From Rhodospirillales bacterium (lineage in GTDB: Bacteria; Pseudomonadota; Gammaproteobacteria; Burkholderiales; Burkholderiaceae_D): 46,564 nucleotides of DNA. This document shows, piece after piece, positions 17,340 through 24,699 of the stretch. The stretch's first letter is position 1. Each line of letters begins with the position of its first letter. The notes below the pieces were generated by a model, which ran no database searches, was not told the DNA's origin, and worked only from the letters and a program-made list of their open reading frames with translations. A program made the translations under genes and the position numbers. The stretch spans positions 1 through 46,564 of the forward strand of contig CAJCID010000124.1 in assembly GCA_903970305.1 (NCBI GenBank), read 5' to 3'.

Positions 17340-18020
17340 ATGCCTGACGATCGAAGATTGCGCCCTCTAGATCTCGAGGTCATCCGTTTTGGATGCTGTA
17401 CGGTGAATATCGCCGCGCGCGAACTGTGGCGCGCAGACGAGCGCATCGCCATCGAGCCCAAGGCCTTCGATCTCCTGGTCTACCTCATCGCGCATCGCCA
17501 TCGCGTGGTCAGGAAGGACGAACTCCTCGATGAGATCTGGCGCACGACGGACATCTCCGAGAGCGCGCTCGCCCGGATGATCATGAAAGTCAGGCGCGCC
17601 ATTGGTGACGGCACGGGCGCCCGGCGCTTGATCGAGACGGCGCAGCGCATCGGCTATCGGTTTACGGGGAGTCTCGAAGGCCCGGCGCACGCCGACGTGC
17701 CCGCTCGAGAAGTCATCGATGGGCCGCGCGATTTGTTGGCAGAACGTCATCTGGCCGAGCCTGAAAAGGCGCGCCGCGCGCGACGTGCCTTTCGGCGCGC
17801 GCTCTGGGCGGCGCGCCATGGCCGGCTCGATCTCGCGTTTGCCCATTGTCTGGAATGTGGCGCCTGGCTTCCTGGCTGTCTGGAGGTCTCGATCGACCCG
17901 GTCGGCCGGATCGTCTCAGAAAGCGGTCAAGGCCGCCTCATCCTGACCTGGAAGGCGGGATCCGGTGAGACCGAACATTCTCTTCAGAGTCTCGTGCGCG
18001 GCAGCGCCTCGCGACCCTAG
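17340..18020 (+). CDS. Winged-helix transcriptional regulator (OmpR/CadC-type DNA-binding domain)
   Basis: A 226-residue soluble protein. Residues 12-108 form an OmpR/PhoB-type winged helix like that of CadC: RFGCCTVNIAARELWRADERIAIEPKAFDLLVYLIAH, then VVRKDELLDEIWRTTDISESALARMIMKVRRAIGD and RLIETAQRIGYRF. There is no receiver domain and no membrane helix. The C-terminal 110 residues start with an Arg/Ala-rich helix and contain a cysteine pair in AHCLECGAWLPGC, of unknown function. Its divergent position beside gnd-pgi-pgl suggests control of that block, but this is only context. It overlaps the convergent FMN reductase by four bases. Confidence 0.85.
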   Translation: MPDDRRLRPLDLEVIRFGCCTVNIAARELWRADERIAIEPKAFDLLVYLIAHRHRVVRKDELLDEIWRTTDISESALARMIMKVRRAIGDGTGARRLIETAQRIGYRFTGSLEGPAHADVPAREVIDGPRDLLAERHLAEPEKARRARRAFRRALWAARHGRLDLAFAHCLECGAWLPGCLEVSIDPVGRIVSESGQGRLILTWKAGSGETEHSLQSLVRGSASRP

Positions 18021-18616
18021 GGCAGTTCTCGACCCGGCAAGGCCACCGCCGCTCGACCTGCCTTCAGGATGTGGGTCCATTTCGCCAGCGCAACCAGATG
18101 CTGGCGAATGAATTCCCGGGTCGGCTCATGAACCAGGTGACCGTTCGCATCAAAGCGATCGGCTGCGCCCCCGATCATGACTTCCGGGCCGTTCAGAAAC
18201 TTCAGGTCCAAGTAGACCCCAACCTGGCGCAGGTGGTACTGGGCCCGGGCGGTACCGAGAGTTCCAGGACTTGCACCCATGATCGAGGCAGCCTTGCCTG
18301 CAAAGGGCTGCTCGGGTGGCCGCGAGGCCCAATCGATGGCATTTTTCAATACGCCCGGGATCGAATAATTGTATTCCGGGGTGATAAAGATGATTGCGTC
18401 GGCAGCCTTCAGGGCTGCGCGCAGTCGCGTCACCGGTTCGGGAAGACCCGCCTGCCGCACATCGTCGTTGTAAAGGGGGATGTCGGCGATCTCGCACTCC
18501 TCGATGACGACGCCCTCCGGTGCGAGTTCGGGCAGCGCGCGCAGTGTCGCGGTGTTGTACGAGCCCTTGCGCAGGCTCCCCGAGATCCCCAGAAACTTCA
18601 GTGGCGTATCGCTCAT
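18017..18616 (-). CDS. NADPH-dependent FMN reductase family protein
   Basis: A 199-residue flavodoxin-fold reductase (NADPH:FMN or quinone/azo reductase type). The flavin-phosphate loop GISGSLRKGSYNT sits near residues 9-21. TPEYNYSIPGVLKNAIDWASR at about 80-100 is the family signature, and GASPGTLGTARAQYHLRQV follows. It should reduce FMN, quinones or similar acceptors in the cytoplasm. I prefer ATG 18616 (MSDTPLKFLGIS), which matches the family N-terminus; ATG 18628 adds four residues. An FNR-like dyad is about 130 bases upstream. Convergent with the winged-helix regulator. Confidence 0.9.
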   Translation of the reverse strand: MSDTPLKFLGISGSLRKGSYNTATLRALPELAPEGVVIEECEIADIPLYNDDVRQAGLPEPVTRLRAALKAADAIIFITPEYNYSIPGVLKNAIDWASRPPEQPFAGKAASIMGASPGTLGTARAQYHLRQVGVYLDLKFLNGPEVMIGGAADRFDANGHLVHEPTREFIRQHLVALAKWTHILKAGRAAVALPGRELP

Positions 18617-18741
18617 TCTCGTCGTCATCCCTAGTGAGATTTGTGGCCCGGTGGTGCCAAGCCCCTACAACCCGCATTGCTACCCGAGTTTAGCAGGACT
18701 TGTCCAGGATCAATCGCTTCTTCGGCGCAGCGAAGAGGCCC

Positions 18742-18755
18742 TTGACCTCGGTCAA
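18742..18755. promoter_or_regulatory. FNR/ANR-like dyad TTGAC-CTCG-GTCAA
   Basis: A perfect dyad, extended to CTTGACC and GGTCAAG arms around a two-base centre. It lies between the minus-strand FMN reductase and the plus-strand tRNA-Leu, about 40 bases before the tRNA. It differs from the 5638 site only in its spacer. The architecture fits FNR/ANR-family boxes, and the FMN reductase is the more likely target. Confidence 0.4.
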
Positions 18756-18794
18756 GTGGCGTTGCACTCCCGCTCGTGCGAAAATGCGCCCTGG

Positions 18795-19108
18795 GTGCCC
18801 GTGGCGGAACAGGTAGACGCAAGGGACTTAATGCAAATTGAGCACCCGGAGGCGAAAGCACCGGTGTGAATCCCGTCAAATTCAGTGGAACCCCTGTGCC
18901 TGGTGCAAGCAGAGCACGCGGCAACGCTGAGCGAAGTCCCGAGAACTCGGGAAACGTGCAGAGACTTGACGGCGGGGGCCCTCAGACGAGATCGTCCGGG
19001 TCAAGGCAAAGTCCAGACCACGAACAGCCCTGGCTGGCGGCGAAAGCCGTGGTGGTACGAAAATCCCTCGGCCGCAAGGCCGTGCCGGTTCGACCCCGGC
19101 CGGGCACA
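18795..19108 (+). tRNA. tRNA-Leu(UAA) interrupted by a group I intron
   Basis: The exons are 18795-18829 and 19060-19108 and give a complete 84-nt class II tRNA. The acceptor stem GTGCCCG pairs with CGGGCAC (19101-19107), with discriminator A at 19108 and no encoded CCA. The D-stem is GCG/CGC. Anticodon stem AGGGA/TCCCT encloses a loop CUUAAAA with anticodon UAA. The long variable arm CGGCCGCAAGGCCG has a strong stem, and the T-arm GCCGG-TTCGACC-CCGGC is canonical. The intron follows U34, the first anticodon base, the same position used in cyanobacterial and plastid tRNA-Leu(UAA). Without splicing no functional tRNA could form. Confidence 0.96.
18830..19059 (+). ncRNA. Group I intron (IC3-like) in tRNA-Leu(UAA), 230 nt
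   Basis: The 5' exon ends in U and the intron ends in G (19059), as group I splicing requires. Core elements are recognisable: AATTGAGC near 18835 (P/internal guide region), GGCAACGCTGAGC near 18920 (Q-like), GTGCAGAGACTTGACGG at 18956 (R, nearly the textbook sequence), and AAGGCAAAGTCC at 19003 (S-like). A CCCGAG-AA-CTCGGG hairpin lies at 18938-18951. A CGGC-GAAA-GCCG stem with a GNRA loop near the 3' end fits P9. There is no open frame and hence no homing endonuclease. At 230 nt it is among the compact bacterial ribozymes, similar in size to the Azoarcus tRNA-Ile intron. Confidence 0.93.
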
Positions 19109-19188
19109 TTCCTACCGTTGTAAGGGGCACTCGCGAGGTCCATCTTTTTTCAGGCATCTGGAGGACGCTTCGCGCAGCTCGTGCTCGC

Positions 19189-19605
19189 TTAGGCTTCAGC
19201 GAGGGACTTGGCCTTCTTGGGCCGTCCACCCAACGCTCCATTTTTCCGCGCAGCTTGGATTTTCGCGACGCCAGAGGTTGAGCCTCGGAGCCTGCCAATC
19301 TCAGCGGCCATCCAACGCTTTGATCCCAGAAAGCCCTCGAGGAGTGCCGGCAGATCAAGGTCGGCGTCGAGCTTTGCAAAGTGAATGCCCAGTCCAGAGG
19401 GCGTGATCTCGACGTGGCCCAGGTCGTCTGGGCGGGCGGCTTTCAGCCCCTCCGCAAGCTTGGCGGCACAGGCAAGCTCCCATCTCGAAGCCCATTCAAT
19501 GACGATGCGGGCCACGCGACGGTCATAGCGAACCGATACCACTTCCGGAGATGACGTCCGCCCTTCTGCGCCACGTGTATTCGCCGCCTCATGTTCCCGA
19601 TGCAC
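19189..19605 (-). CDS. DUF2442 domain protein
   Basis: A 138-residue protein with a DUF2442-like core: VRYDRRVARIVIEWASRWELACAAK, then LGHVEITPSGLGIHFAKLDADLDLPALLEGFLGSKRWMA, and a basic tail IQAARKNGALGGRPKKAKS that could bind nucleic acid. DUF2442 proteins are often the antitoxin-like partner of DUF4160 proteins, but no DUF4160 gene is adjacent. Translation may begin at GTG 19605, seven bases after the CPBP stop codon, so it could be co-transcribed and coupled with that gene. The first 20 residues are poorly conserved in character and an internal start is possible. Confidence 0.78.
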   Translation of the reverse strand: MHREHEAANTRGAEGRTSSPEVVSVRYDRRVARIVIEWASRWELACAAKLAEGLKAARPDDLGHVEITPSGLGIHFAKLDADLDLPALLEGFLGSKRWMAAEIGRLRGSTSGVAKIQAARKNGALGGRPKKAKSLAEA

Positions 19606-19611
19606 CGCGGA

Positions 19612-20574
19612 TCAGGCAAGGCCCGCCGGCGGTTCTGGTTCTCCGAGCCGCGAGGCGGCCGCGACCGGGGTCGCGCTAAAGAGCCCACCTCGCCGGCAAA
19701 CCCAGAGGAACACCAGCACACCGAGCACTAGGACCGGCAGCGTGAAGAGGCTGCCCTCAGGTCCAGCGCTGCCTCCACTGAAAAGGGTTGAACCGACGGC
19801 GTGACTGTTCATGAGGTGACCGGCAGATACCAGTCCGCTATCGGGCGTTCCATAGAAGTAGCTTTGGCCCCAGTCCCAGCCGGCGTGCAGTCCGATGCCA
19901 AGCCAGAGCGATCCGCTGGTCCGTAGCACAAGACAAAATAAGAGGCCCGCGACAAACACCTGTCCAAGTCCCGCCAGGGTTTCGCCCGGGTTGCCGATGT
20001 GTCCGCATGCGAAAAGGAGCGATCCGATGAACGCCGCCGGCCAGAAGCCCAAGCCGCGCGTCAAGGTCGACTGCAGGTAGCCGCGCCAGAGGGTCTCTTC
20101 CACGACGCCAGTCATCGTAAAGACGAGAAACCAGACGAGCCCGTAGGTCAGGATACTCAAACCCTCGAGGGCAACGCCATCAAATGACCAATAGCCACCG
20201 AGCATCAGGATGGCGATCAGGAGCGACAAGCAGGCCACGCCTCCGAGGGCACCCACGAGGAAGAGTCGCCCGGCGCGCGGCGCGGCGAGCCCGTAGGAGC
20301 CCAACGAGCGGCCTTCGATGCGCGCCATGATGGCGATCGCTAGCATGACCGGGACAAGTTGCAGGGCTTCGGCTGCAAGCGCGAAACCGGGCTGGATCTC
20401 GCCCTTGGGAAACTCGGTCAGATGGAAGACGATCCGAACGACCGTGAAGATCCCGAAGAACAGCAGGCCATAAATGACTAGAAAGATCAGGAAACTCCAG
20501 CCGCTTCGAATCCCGTTTGGTCCACGAAAACTCCAGAGCGGTGCGGGCTTTGCTGCCTCGACGGTCGACTCCAT
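19612..20574 (-). CDS. CPBP family intramembrane glutamic endopeptidase (Abi/CAAX-like)
   Basis: A 320-residue polytopic membrane protein with about eight hydrophobic segments. The three CPBP/Abi motifs are intact: E159-E160-x3-R164 in GVVEETLWRGYLQ, H192 in LLFACGHIGN, and H230 in GIGLHAGWDWGQ. Family members cleave membrane substrates (CAAX-like or anti-sigma factors) or protect against self-bacteriocins; the substrate here is unknown. The C-terminus carries one more helix and a proline-rich tail. It precedes the DUF2442 gene by seven bases on the same strand. Confidence 0.92.
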   Translation of the reverse strand: MESTVEAAKPAPLWSFRGPNGIRSGWSFLIFLVIYGLLFFGIFTVVRIVFHLTEFPKGEIQPGFALAAEALQLVPVMLAIAIMARIEGRSLGSYGLAAPRAGRLFLVGALGGVACLSLLIAILMLGGYWSFDGVALEGLSILTYGLVWFLVFTMTGVVEETLWRGYLQSTLTRGLGFWPAAFIGSLLFACGHIGNPGETLAGLGQVFVAGLLFCLVLRTSGSLWLGIGLHAGWDWGQSYFYGTPDSGLVSAGHLMNSHAVGSTLFSGGSAGPEGSLFTLPVLVLGVLVFLWVCRRGGLFSATPVAAASRLGEPEPPAGLA

Positions 20575-20773
20575 GGCCAGCGTCCTTTCGGTGCGTTGGA
20601 AATGCGATCAGCCTAACTCAGCACAGGTGCGGGCGTGCTTCCTCGCGACGGAATGCCGTTTACTGCCCCTGATCCGCATTTTAGGGCACCTGGGCCGATT
20701 TTGGCTCGAGTTTCGCCCGCGCGGCTGGCGCTCTTGGCCCTGGCCACTTCAGGAATCACCTACCGGGAGCCGG

Positions 20774-20816
20774 GCCTCATGCGCCTCATGCGCCTCATGC
20801 CCCTCATGCGCCTCAT
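20774..20816. repeat. 9-bp tandem repeat, five copies
   Basis: GCCTCATGC is repeated five times in direct tandem, the fourth with one substitution and the last ending in AA. It lies about 270 bases upstream of the OYE gene. Confidence 0.85.
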
Positions 20817-21030
20817 AATTTAGGCAGCCCCTGTCGGTATCTCGAAGTCTGTGGGCCCGGCTCTTGGCGAGAGGTGTATCCAGCCGTACAGACTCAGAGG
20901 GTTCCAGACCCCCACCATCAGTCCTGTCGGTCAGGAGGGCGATGACCATCCCATCCCATTCACCGCTCGCGTGGTTTCCGCCTCAGGCGCTGGTCCCACT
21001 CGGCGAGCCAAGGCAGGTGAACGCGAGAGA

Positions 21031-21046
21031 GTGCACCAAGGTGCAC
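21031..21046. promoter_or_regulatory. Perfect palindrome GTGCACC-AA-GGTGCAC, operator candidate
   Basis: Seven-base arms with a two-base centre, ending 36 bases before the OYE start codon. The size and position fit a dimeric repressor operator (for example of TetR or MarR type, as for NemR and nemA), though no regulator gene is adjacent. An mRNA hairpin in the leader is the alternative. Confidence 0.5.
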
Positions 21047-21082
21047 CGCTGTGACCAGTGATACGCGAAAGAGAGCAGCAAC

Positions 21083-22279
21083 ATGACCACACTATTTGAC
21101 CCGATCACCTTCGGTGACATCGAGGCGGGAAACCGTATCGTCATGGCCCCACTGACCCGGAACCGGGCGGGGCCGGGCGCTCTGCCCACCGCGCTCATGG
21201 CCACCTACTATGAGCAGCGCGCGACCGCCGGCCTGATCGTTGCCGAGGCGACCCAGATCTCGGCAGAAGGTCAGGGCTACCGTGGCACACCGGGCATCTA
21301 TAACGACGCCCAGACCGAGGCCTGGCGCCACATCACGGACGCGGTCCACGAGCAGGACGGCAGGATCGCGCTGCAGCTCTGGCACGTCGGCCGGATATCG
21401 CACGTCTCGCTGCAGCCAGAAGGTCAGGCCCCGGTATCGAGCACCGCGCGCCGCGCCAACGCGCAGACCTTCACCGCCAAGGGCTTCGAGGAGGTGTCTA
21501 AGCCCCGCGCCTTGCGCAGCGACGAGATCCCCCGCATCGTGGCCGAGTTTGCCGAGGGCGCTCGACGCGCGATCGCTGCAGGTTTTGACGGGGTCGAGGT
21601 GCATGGTGCAAATGGCTATCTGCTTGAGCAGTTCCTGCGCGACAGCATCAATGACCGCACCGACCAATACGGCGGTTCCGAGGACAACCGGCTGCGTTTC
21701 CCGCTGGAGGTCATGGCAGCGATCGCAGCCGAGATCGGAGCAGGTCGTACCGGTCTTCGGCTCTCACCGGTCACGCCGGTCAACGATGCCGGCCAGGACA
21801 GTGATGCCCAGGGCTTGTTCAACCACCTCATCGAGCACCTCGCCCCGCTGAAGCTGGCCTTCATTCACGTGATCCAGGGGGCAACAGGCGGCGCGCGCGA
21901 GGGCGTGCCCTTCGACTACGACGCGCTTCGCAGCCGTTTCAAGAAGGGCAATCCCGTGAGTGCCTGGATCGTCAACAACGGCTACACGCGCGCCTTGGCC
22001 CTCGAAGCGGTCGAGTCGGGCCGTGCCGACATGGTCGCATTCGGGCGCCCCTTCATCAGCAATCCCGACCTGGTGGCGCGCCTGCGCTTTGACGAACTGC
22101 TCGCGGCCATGGATAGCGAGACCCTCTATGGCGGTGATGCGGCAGGCTACACCGATTATCCGGAACTCGAAGCAGTGCCGGTTGGCTCGGAGCACCGAGT
22201 CGGCAGCGACTCCTGGCAGGCCGCCGCACGCAGCGGTAGCGCAGTCCAGATCATCGCAGGTGCAGTCAAGAAGGAGTGA
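21083..22279 (+). CDS. Alkene reductase, old yellow enzyme family (NemA-like)
   Basis: A 398-residue FMN-dependent NAD(P)H ene-reductase that reduces activated C=C bonds, quinones or nitro compounds. MAPLTRNRAGPGALPTALMATYYEQRA is the N-terminal flavin segment and ALQLWHVGRISH follows. The substrate-anchoring residues are H174, N177 and Y179 in EVHGANGYLLEQFL, and DQYGGSEDNRLRFP is typical. The barrel ends near YTDYPELE at about residue 360; the last 35 residues, rich in Ser and Ala, extend past the usual family end. A palindrome at 21031 may be its operator. It is directly followed by a DUF6582 gene, whose Shine-Dalgarno site lies in its last codons. Confidence 0.94.
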   Translation: MTTLFDPITFGDIEAGNRIVMAPLTRNRAGPGALPTALMATYYEQRATAGLIVAEATQISAEGQGYRGTPGIYNDAQTEAWRHITDAVHEQDGRIALQLWHVGRISHVSLQPEGQAPVSSTARRANAQTFTAKGFEEVSKPRALRSDEIPRIVAEFAEGARRAIAAGFDGVEVHGANGYLLEQFLRDSINDRTDQYGGSEDNRLRFPLEVMAAIAAEIGAGRTGLRLSPVTPVNDAGQDSDAQGLFNHLIEHLAPLKLAFIHVIQGATGGAREGVPFDYDALRSRFKKGNPVSAWIVNNGYTRALALEAVESGRADMVAFGRPFISNPDLVARLRFDELLAAMDSETLYGGDAAGYTDYPELEAVPVGSEHRVGSDSWQAAARSGSAVQIIAGAVKKE

Positions 22280-22284
22280 ACACC

Positions 22285-22524
22285 ATGTCCAAACTCACTA
22301 CCCAGGCGCGCAATGAACTGCCCGGTGTCTGCTTTGCATTTCCCGAGCAGCGCAAAGCGCCGCTCGAGAACGGCGCGCACGTGCGCGACGCCGTGGCGCG
22401 CTTCAACCAGGTGACCGGAGTCACCGATGCCGAACGCGACGCGGCTTGGCTGCGCATCGAGCTCGCCGCGCAACTCTTCGGCGTGAGGCTGCATGAAACC
22501 GGTTGGCGAGAACTGAAGAGCTAA
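22285..22524 (+). CDS. Small DUF6582-like protein
   Basis: A 79-residue protein with the pattern MSKLTTQARNELPGVCFAFP, then APLENGAHVRDAVARFNQVTGVTDAERDAAW, reminiscent of small proteins labelled DUF6582 (start with lysine-rich LTT-AR-LP-FA-P, then H-x-R-N/D-A). The C-terminus is longer and less typical than usual. ATG 22285 is preceded by AAGGAG at eight-base spacing, overlapping the end of the OYE gene, so translation is probably coupled. Function unknown; the pairing with an ene-reductase may hint at a stress response. Confidence 0.7.
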   Translation: MSKLTTQARNELPGVCFAFPEQRKAPLENGAHVRDAVARFNQVTGVTDAERDAAWLRIELAAQLFGVRLHETGWRELKS

Positions 22525-22600
22525 CGCTGCGGGGCAAGCGCGCCGGGGCTCATTGCTCGTCGGGCATTTCGGGATCATTGAATTACTGCGGAATACGCCT

Positions 22601-22650
22601 GACTACTGCTGCCTACTGCTGACTACTGCTGCTGAATCCTGCTGACTACT
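22601..22650. repeat. CTACTGCTG-type short tandem repeat
   Basis: Several imperfect copies of GACTACTGCTG with a period of about 10 bases run from 22601 to 22650 in the gap between the DUF6582-like and BON genes. The remaining 160 bases to the BON start hold nothing I can assign. Confidence 0.7.
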
Positions 22651-22813
22651 GGGCGATCCGCTGCGGACTTGCCGGCTGGCGCAGCGCTACTCCAATCCTG
22701 CTTTACGAGCACACTCGAACTCGATTGCGGATGTGCCCATACGTACAGACTACAGGCGATCCGCGGTCGCAAGATGAGCCTATCCCGTAAGAAAGTGCGA
22801 GGCAGGACGGCAA

Positions 22814-23509
22814 ATGAGAACTGACGCACAGGTGACCCGCGACGTGGTGGATGCGCTGCTTTGGGAGCCCACTGTGACGTCCGACGCCATCAGCGTGGTC
22901 ACGCTCGACGGTGTGGTGACCCTGAGCGGCTCGGTTCCCTCTCTGGCAGAACGGCACACTGCCTCACGCATCGCGCGCGGAGTCATCGGGGTGAAGGCCG
23001 TCGCCGAGGAGTTGGGCATCAACCAGTTCGAGAGACGAAGACATACCGACGCCGATACGGCTGCGGCTATCGTCCAGGCGTTCCATTGGCGGGTATGGAT
23101 TCCTGACAGCGTCCAGGCGACCGTCGAGAATGGAAGAGTGATTCTCACCGGTCAGGTCAGCTGGAACTTCCAACGTCGCTCGGCCGAGTCGGCTGCGAAC
23201 GCTTTGCGCGGGGTGAGCTGGGTGACCAACTCCATCACGCTACGCCCGGCCGCGGGCAGGCGTTGGCTCAGGAGTTTGTTGGAGCGGATTCGAGGCCGCG
23301 GTACCCGAGATCAAGTCCGGGCGGAAGCCAAGGCACCAGAACAACAGGTCTACCTCGCGGGTTACTACCAATCCCGCAGGGAGCGCGAAGAGTTCGGTTG
23401 GGCCCCGTGGCATGCACGCGAGAGGCGCCATCGTAATCCGAACCGGCCCCAGGCTTCTCGGTCGGCCGGAGTTTCACCGTCCGCCCGACGCGAGCGACCA
23501 CCCCAGTAA
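22814..23509 (+). CDS. BON-domain protein with two intact BON domains
   Basis: A 231-residue protein. BON domains span about residues 5-70 (VTLDGVVTLSGSVPSLAERHTASRIARGVIGVKAV) and 77-143 (VENGRVILTGQVSWNFQRRSAESAANALRGVSWVTNSI). There is no signal peptide. Relatives commonly have three BON domains; here the third begins recognisably (QQVYLAGYYQSRREREE) but then turns into an Arg/Pro-rich tail. In another frame the DNA reads GAIVIRTGP, resembling a BON ending. A frameshift or deletion in the third domain is possible. BON domains bind lipids, and such proteins are often stress-induced. Confidence 0.85.
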   Translation: MRTDAQVTRDVVDALLWEPTVTSDAISVVTLDGVVTLSGSVPSLAERHTASRIARGVIGVKAVAEELGINQFERRRHTDADTAAAIVQAFHWRVWIPDSVQATVENGRVILTGQVSWNFQRRSAESAANALRGVSWVTNSITLRPAAGRRWLRSLLERIRGRGTRDQVRAEAKAPEQQVYLAGYYQSRREREEFGWAPWHARERRHRNPNRPQASRSAGVSPSARRERPPQ

Positions 23510-23595
23510 GACCGGGTGTCGAGGGGATTGTCCGCTCGTTTTTGCCGAGTGGTTCCACCAGCCGAAGGTGATCGAACCGGGTCACCCATTCCGGG

Positions 23596-24261
23596 TCACG
23601 GAAAACGCTTCCAGCTTCCTTCCGATACCACCTCAACGGTGCCGCGGTCGACCTTTATGGCGGTCTGGTCGTCGATTGCATAAGCGGGGCCGCCGATGCC
23701 AGCGGCCCAGCGCTCGGCGTTGGCGAGTGTGTTCTCGGGCATGAACTCGTTCTCGAGGTGTGGAAAGATTGAGAAGTCGACCATGCCCAAGGTATGGTCG
23801 TTGCCATCGGGTGAGTTCCAGTTCACGAAGTCTTCGCCGATGCGTGGCGTCATGACCATGCTCCCAGCACTGACGCCAACCCAGACTGTATTGGGCAGTG
23901 ATGGAAGAAGTGCTGCCAGCCCGGATTGCCTCATCCAGTGTGACAGGTAACAGGCGTCACCACCGTCCACGAGCAACACGTCTGCTTCTCTCACCCACGG
24001 TTCCCACCGCTCGGCTCCGATGCTAGGAAGCGCAGTGAGTTCCAGAAGGCCGACTGACTTCCAACCCAAGTCGCTCATCGGCGCGGGCGACTTTCCCGCG
24101 ACAAAGCGCCACGCCGACGCGGGCGTGCACTGGGGATGGCCGTATTCCGCCGTGGGGATGCATAAGGCATTGCATTCGACAAGAGGCCTGCCGAGAAGCC
24201 CTGCGAGTGCGCTGTGAATGCTGGCATTCGTGACACCGCCGGAGGTGAGGAGCAGCTTCAT
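23596..24261 (-). CDS. pepE: Peptidase E-like protein (family S51)
   Basis: A 221-residue cytoplasmic serine peptidase of the S51 family, which includes Asp-specific dipeptidase E and cyanophycinase. The N-terminus MKLLLTSGGVTNASI matches the family, LLVDGGDACYLSHWM provides the conserved GG motif, and the nucleophile is S131 in WVGVSAGSMVM. FSIFPHLENEFMP and PAYAIDDQTAIKVD follow, with histidine and acid residues for the triad. The length fits dipeptidase E. The start MKLLL at 24261 is clear. It is convergent with the BON gene. Confidence 0.88.
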   Translation of the reverse strand: MKLLLTSGGVTNASIHSALAGLLGRPLVECNALCIPTAEYGHPQCTPASAWRFVAGKSPAPMSDLGWKSVGLLELTALPSIGAERWEPWVREADVLLVDGGDACYLSHWMRQSGLAALLPSLPNTVWVGVSAGSMVMTPRIGEDFVNWNSPDGNDHTLGMVDFSIFPHLENEFMPENTLANAERWAAGIGGPAYAIDDQTAIKVDRGTVEVVSEGSWKRFP

Positions 24262-24573
24262 GTTCGGTGAGCGTGTCCCGCGCGGCTTAACGCTTGGAGC
24301 CAGGCGGCGACTGCCGCAATGCCCAAAAGTCTACTGCAAGTGACGGTCCGCAGACCAGCATCTCGAAGCGCTTTGGTGCGAGGGGTCTGCTCGCTTTGAT
24401 CGGCTCGGCAACCGCGAAAGAGCCTGCTCGGCATGCATCCACGTGGCACGAACCGCATTGCCAGGCGAGGCTCGAAGCACGGCTTTTGAGCGCCAGTTCC
24501 TCGCATTTACCTCGCATTTCGGACTCCGCGGGCGGCAGTCCAGGAGCTGGCACCGACCTCCCGAGTCGCCGGG

Positions 24574-24596
24574 AGTGTGAATTTCTCACACTTTTT
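24574..24596 (+). other. Perfect dyad with trailing T-run (terminator or operator candidate)
   Basis: AGTGTGA at 24574-24580 pairs with TCACACT at 24586-24592 around a five-base loop, followed by further T residues. The low GC stem with T-run could be a weak terminator on the plus strand. The TGTGA/TCACA half-sites resemble CRP boxes but with five rather than six bases between them. It lies about 105 bases before the small frame at 24700. Confidence 0.35.
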
Positions 24597-24699
24597 GCCC
24601 GCACAACTTACGGGAGCAAGCGACTCGGAAGTTCTACAGTGGAGTCACTGAATCTTTGATCCCACCTTACATCAACATGCAGAAAGCGAGGGTAGTCCT

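Larger units (their letters stand above)
20575..21082. other. 508-base intergenic region upstream of the OYE reductase
   Basis: This lies between divergent CPBP and OYE genes. It holds a 9-bp tandem array (20774-20816) and a 16-base palindrome (21031-21046). Short open frames such as one at 20635 are produced by the array (repeated MRL-like translation) and are not genes. I see no RNA gene. Confidence 0.5.

Noticed and set aside
16588..17370. Plus-strand 260-codon open frame
   Set aside because: It is antisense to gnd and runs into the regulator in another frame, with no domain signature.
19189..20574. CPBP plus DUF2442 as an abortive-infection or toxin-antitoxin pair
   Set aside because: CPBP proteins are often labelled Abi, and DUF2442 is antitoxin-like, but the usual DUF4160 partner is missing and the two families are not known to me as a pair.
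24262..24420. Integron attC site near GCTTAAC
   Set aside because: A 5' RYYYAAC-like box is present, but there is no matching GTTRRRY end at a suitable distance and no cassette gene in the right orientation.
24575..24591. CRP-like site TGTGA...TCACA
   Set aside because: The spacer is five bases instead of the required six, and the T-run fits a hairpin or terminator reading better. I list it only as an unassigned dyad.
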